Source of the DNA: an uncultured Methanomethylovorans sp.
GTDB taxonomy: Archaea > Halobacteriota > Methanosarcinia > Methanosarcinales > Methanosarcinaceae
Reading direction: 5' to 3'
Length of the DNA: 13,685 nucleotides
NCBI GenBank assembly: GCA_937968035.1
Contig: CALBTS010000209.1
Span: forward strand, 1 to 13,685
In this document: piece by piece, positions 12,142 through 13,685 of the stretch
Layout: every line of letters begins with the position of its first letter
Position numbering within the stretch: position 1 is the stretch's first letter
Program-made: the position numbers and the translations under genes
The notes under the pieces: model-generated
What the model saw: only the letters and a program-made list of their open reading frames with translations
The model's database searches: none
What the model was told of the DNA's origin: nothing

Positions 12142-12545
12142 ACGAGTTCATATACTGGTTAGAACGTAATTACGGGACAAAGGGTCAAATATCCCATTCA
12201 GAGGGAAGTCAGATTAATCCGCTTAGTGGTGATGAAGAAATTATCAATGGGCAATTAATTGTAATTCCTAGAATGGTGTTATTGCCAGTATCTTTTGCTC
12301 AAAATTATGCTTCCAGTATGCGAGATTCTTCATTTCCCTATGGCGCTTGGTTTGCTCAAGGGGGAAGTATTATTGTAGTACGTCACAGTGTACTCCCCCT
12401 TGAGTTACAAACCCAACCAGATAAATTTATCGGAGATACAATTATACTAAACGATAGAAATTATGAAATACATAAAGTACAGTATCTACATAAAGAAAAA
12501 CTGCTGGAATTTGCAGTGCAAAACTTAGCAGGGAACACTGTATGA
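12138..12545 (+). CDS. Head-closure-like connector protein (135 aa)
   Basis: The start is ATG 12138, with GAGG (12127-12130) at 7 bp and a 4-bp overlap with the membrane protein; an earlier in-frame ATG at 12102 lies inside that gene and has no ribosome site. The protein is small and beta-rich (strands around 38-55, 75-90, 97-130), as in stopper proteins that seal the head after packaging (SPP1 gp16 class). Identification rests on size and on order: coat, decoration, this gene, tail completion, tail tube. It contains a strong coding hairpin. Confidence 0.5.
   Translation: MNEFIYWLERNYGTKGQISHSEGSQINPLSGDEEIINGQLIVIPRMVLLPVSFAQNYASSMRDSSFPYGAWFAQGGSIIVVRHSVLPLELQTQPDKFIGDTIILNDRNYEIHKVQYLHKEKLLEFAVQNLAGNTV
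12355..12404 (+). other. 14-bp coding hairpin in the head-closure-like gene
   Basis: CTCAAGGGGGAAGTA (12355-12369) pairs with TACTCCCCCTTGAG (12391-12404) through 14 bp with one bulged A and a 21-nt loop. It lies mid-gene and includes G5/C5 runs, so it should be a stable block in the mRNA. Confidence 0.75.
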
Positions 12546-12982
12546 GTTACAATGATCAAGATAAATGGATCAAGTGGCTCAAACAGGGTGTTAATCAACA
12601 CTTTGCTGCCAGAGCAAAAGATAAAAATTTATCTTTGCGTTTTGAAGCACAAAGTAAACCTACGAAAATTGACGAAGAAGAAGCAACGATATATTATTTT
12701 GGCCCGTTTTTTCAGGAGACAACAGGTCGTGAAGTTCGTATCAATATACAGGTACGAATTGAATTGAAACTGTCAATAAAACGAGGACACAATATTTATC
12801 GTTTCGATGAACTTGCAGGTTGGTTTGTCGCTGCGGCCAGAGAATCAATTCATATTGATGAATTCGATCAATGCCTCACTAGCCACAGAGTAAAGGCAAT
12901 CTACAATGGTCAAGTCGCACAGCCTATTCCTTTAGAAATGGGCTTAATTGAAGCAGATTACACTATGACTATTGAGTCATAA
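12542..12982 (+). CDS. Tail-completion/terminator-like protein (146 aa)
   Basis: It starts within the previous stop codon (ATGA). The mixed alpha/beta product has an N-terminal amphipathic helix (W-I-K-W-L-K-Q-G-V-N, 9-18), central strands, and a helix followed by strands at the end. Size and place directly before the tail tube gene match phage tail terminator (gpU-like) proteins, which cap the tail where it joins the head. No diagnostic motif is visible, so this is a call from synteny. Confidence 0.5.
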   Translation: MSYNDQDKWIKWLKQGVNQHFAARAKDKNLSLRFEAQSKPTKIDEEEATIYYFGPFFQETTGREVRINIQVRIELKLSIKRGHNIYRFDELAGWFVAAARESIHIDEFDQCLTSHRVKAIYNGQVAQPIPLEMGLIEADYTMTIES

Positions 12983-12991
12983 GGAGGAAAT

Positions 12992-13669
12992 ATGCAGAAT
13001 ACAATGCAGAAAGGCGCACAGTTCAACCTGAAAAACGGTGTGCTATTTTTGAAGACGAAAGAAAGTGCCCCAGCTTATGGGCCGGGGGCACGGTGTGACA
13101 TTTGGATGGGTTTGAAATTCGGCGAAGGTAACTTTACTTGGTCGATAGCTAAGAACTTTGACTATCAGCTTGATCGTGGCAAACTCGATGACGTACGAAG
13201 TGGTGATGAAGCACCGATTGACGTTTCCTTCCAAGGCAAATACACATTTTGTAAGAGTCGAGGAAATGAATCGTACAGTCCGCATGAAATTATTGATGGC
13301 CATGATTTTGAGGATGGAACTGTTCTTTTCAATGGTGCAGCGGAAAATTGGTTATCTGAATTCGGTTGTCCGCCGTATGCTTGCGAATTGGAGTTCCATA
13401 ATAATCCGGCAATGGAATGCCCCGGAACTACAGCTCACGGTGAAGCACAATTGTTCCGGTATTTCCGAGCTGAAAGTATTCAATGCGATGCACGAGCAGG
13501 CACAATTGATGTAAGTGGCAAGTGTCATATCTTACGTCCATTTATCAAGCGCGTGGATGCGAGTGGTGGTTCTGGCGGAGATTTCGGGTACATTAAGAAA
13601 CAGGATATGGTTCCACTAGACGATAGTACCCCAACTGTCTGGCCAAATGATGCTCGCGAAATAGTATAA
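12992..13669 (+). CDS. Major tail tube protein (225 aa)
   Basis: GGAGG (12983-12987) precedes ATG 12992. The segment F-T-W-S-I-A-K-N-F-D-Y-Q-L-D-R-G-K (48-64) followed by D-E-A-P-I-D-V-S-F-Q-G-K-Y (72-84) is the beta-hairpin pattern of tail tube subunits that stack as hexamers around the DNA channel. The P-I-D-V-S-F strand is typical. It has seven cysteines, many for this class. Last complete gene in the window; a G-rich ribosome-site-like GGGGAGG ends the window, so another tail gene should follow. Confidence 0.75.
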   Translation: MQNTMQKGAQFNLKNGVLFLKTKESAPAYGPGARCDIWMGLKFGEGNFTWSIAKNFDYQLDRGKLDDVRSGDEAPIDVSFQGKYTFCKSRGNESYSPHEIIDGHDFEDGTVLFNGAAENWLSEFGCPPYACELEFHNNPAMECPGTTAHGEAQLFRYFRAESIQCDARAGTIDVSGKCHILRPFIKRVDASGGSGGDFGYIKKQDMVPLDDSTPTVWPNDAREIV

Positions 13670-13685
13670 GCCCAAGGCGGGGAGG

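Noticed and set aside
1..13685. Integrase, attachment site, tRNA, toxin-antitoxin or diversity-generating retroelement
   Set aside because: I found no reverse transcriptase motif, recombinase motif, cloverleaf or paired toxin-like genes; the repeats have other periods and placements.

Overview
The window reads as two joined blocks. Positions 3433-13669 are an ordinary, tightly packed, all-plus-strand head-and-connector module of a tailed bacteriophage or prophage (moderate to low G+C). Positions 1-2620 are G+C-richer and unusual: three transcription units, each driven by a consensus sigma-70-type promoter (TTGACA-17 bp-TATAAT), interspersed with three heptanucleotide tandem-repeat arrays and five copies of one perfect 14-bp palindrome (GTAGCAATTGCTAC). 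A gene-poor, A+T-rich stretch at about 2700-3430 separates the blocks. The strong AGGAGG-type ribosome sites and consensus promoters suggest a Bacillota-like host; nothing here fixes the genus. No integrase, tRNA, rRNA or CRISPR array is visible.

Left block. Unit 1 (promoter 129-157) encodes a 64-aa zinc-knuckle protein and, overlapping it, a probable 65-aa protein, closed by a good intrinsic terminator at 587-632. Unit 2 (promoter 807-835) encodes a 117-aa unknown protein. Unit 3 (promoter 1382-1410) encodes a 314-aa unknown protein with an EDKP-repeat linker. Promoters 1 and 2 are 54-bp near-identical duplications (2 differences), each preceded by a heptad array and with the palindrome just upstream of the -35 box. 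Units 2 and 3 carry the palindrome again in the mRNA leader, and unit 1 carries it inside the coding region, where it spells the second zinc knuckle C-S-N-C-Y. Long perfect inverted repeats are frequent inside these genes. The combination looks like a dispersed, co-regulated gene set; this is the part most likely to be undescribed.

Spacer 2620-3430. It holds a G-run-rich stretch, an 18-bp element present as one intact copy, one shorter direct copy and one inverted copy split by about 29 nt, four copies of a CCTAGG-centred repeat, and then a probable late promoter (TTTACT-17-TATAAT) whose transcript would begin with a small hairpin.

Right block, in order: probable small terminase-like zinc protein; GpA-type large terminase; 97-aa helical protein; DUF4055-like portal; 30-aa mini-ORF; beta-helix protein; DnaT-like/gp6-like head-tail adaptor; scaffold; P22-type major capsid protein with an inserted beta-rich domain; small beta decoration-like protein; one-membrane-span holin-like protein; head-closure-like and tail-completion-like proteins; tail tube protein. 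Most genes are coupled by 4-bp overlaps or short gaps, so one long late operon running rightwards out of the window is expected. It packages DNA (terminase, portal), builds the shell (scaffold, coat, decoration) and joins head to tail (adaptor, closure, completion, tube).
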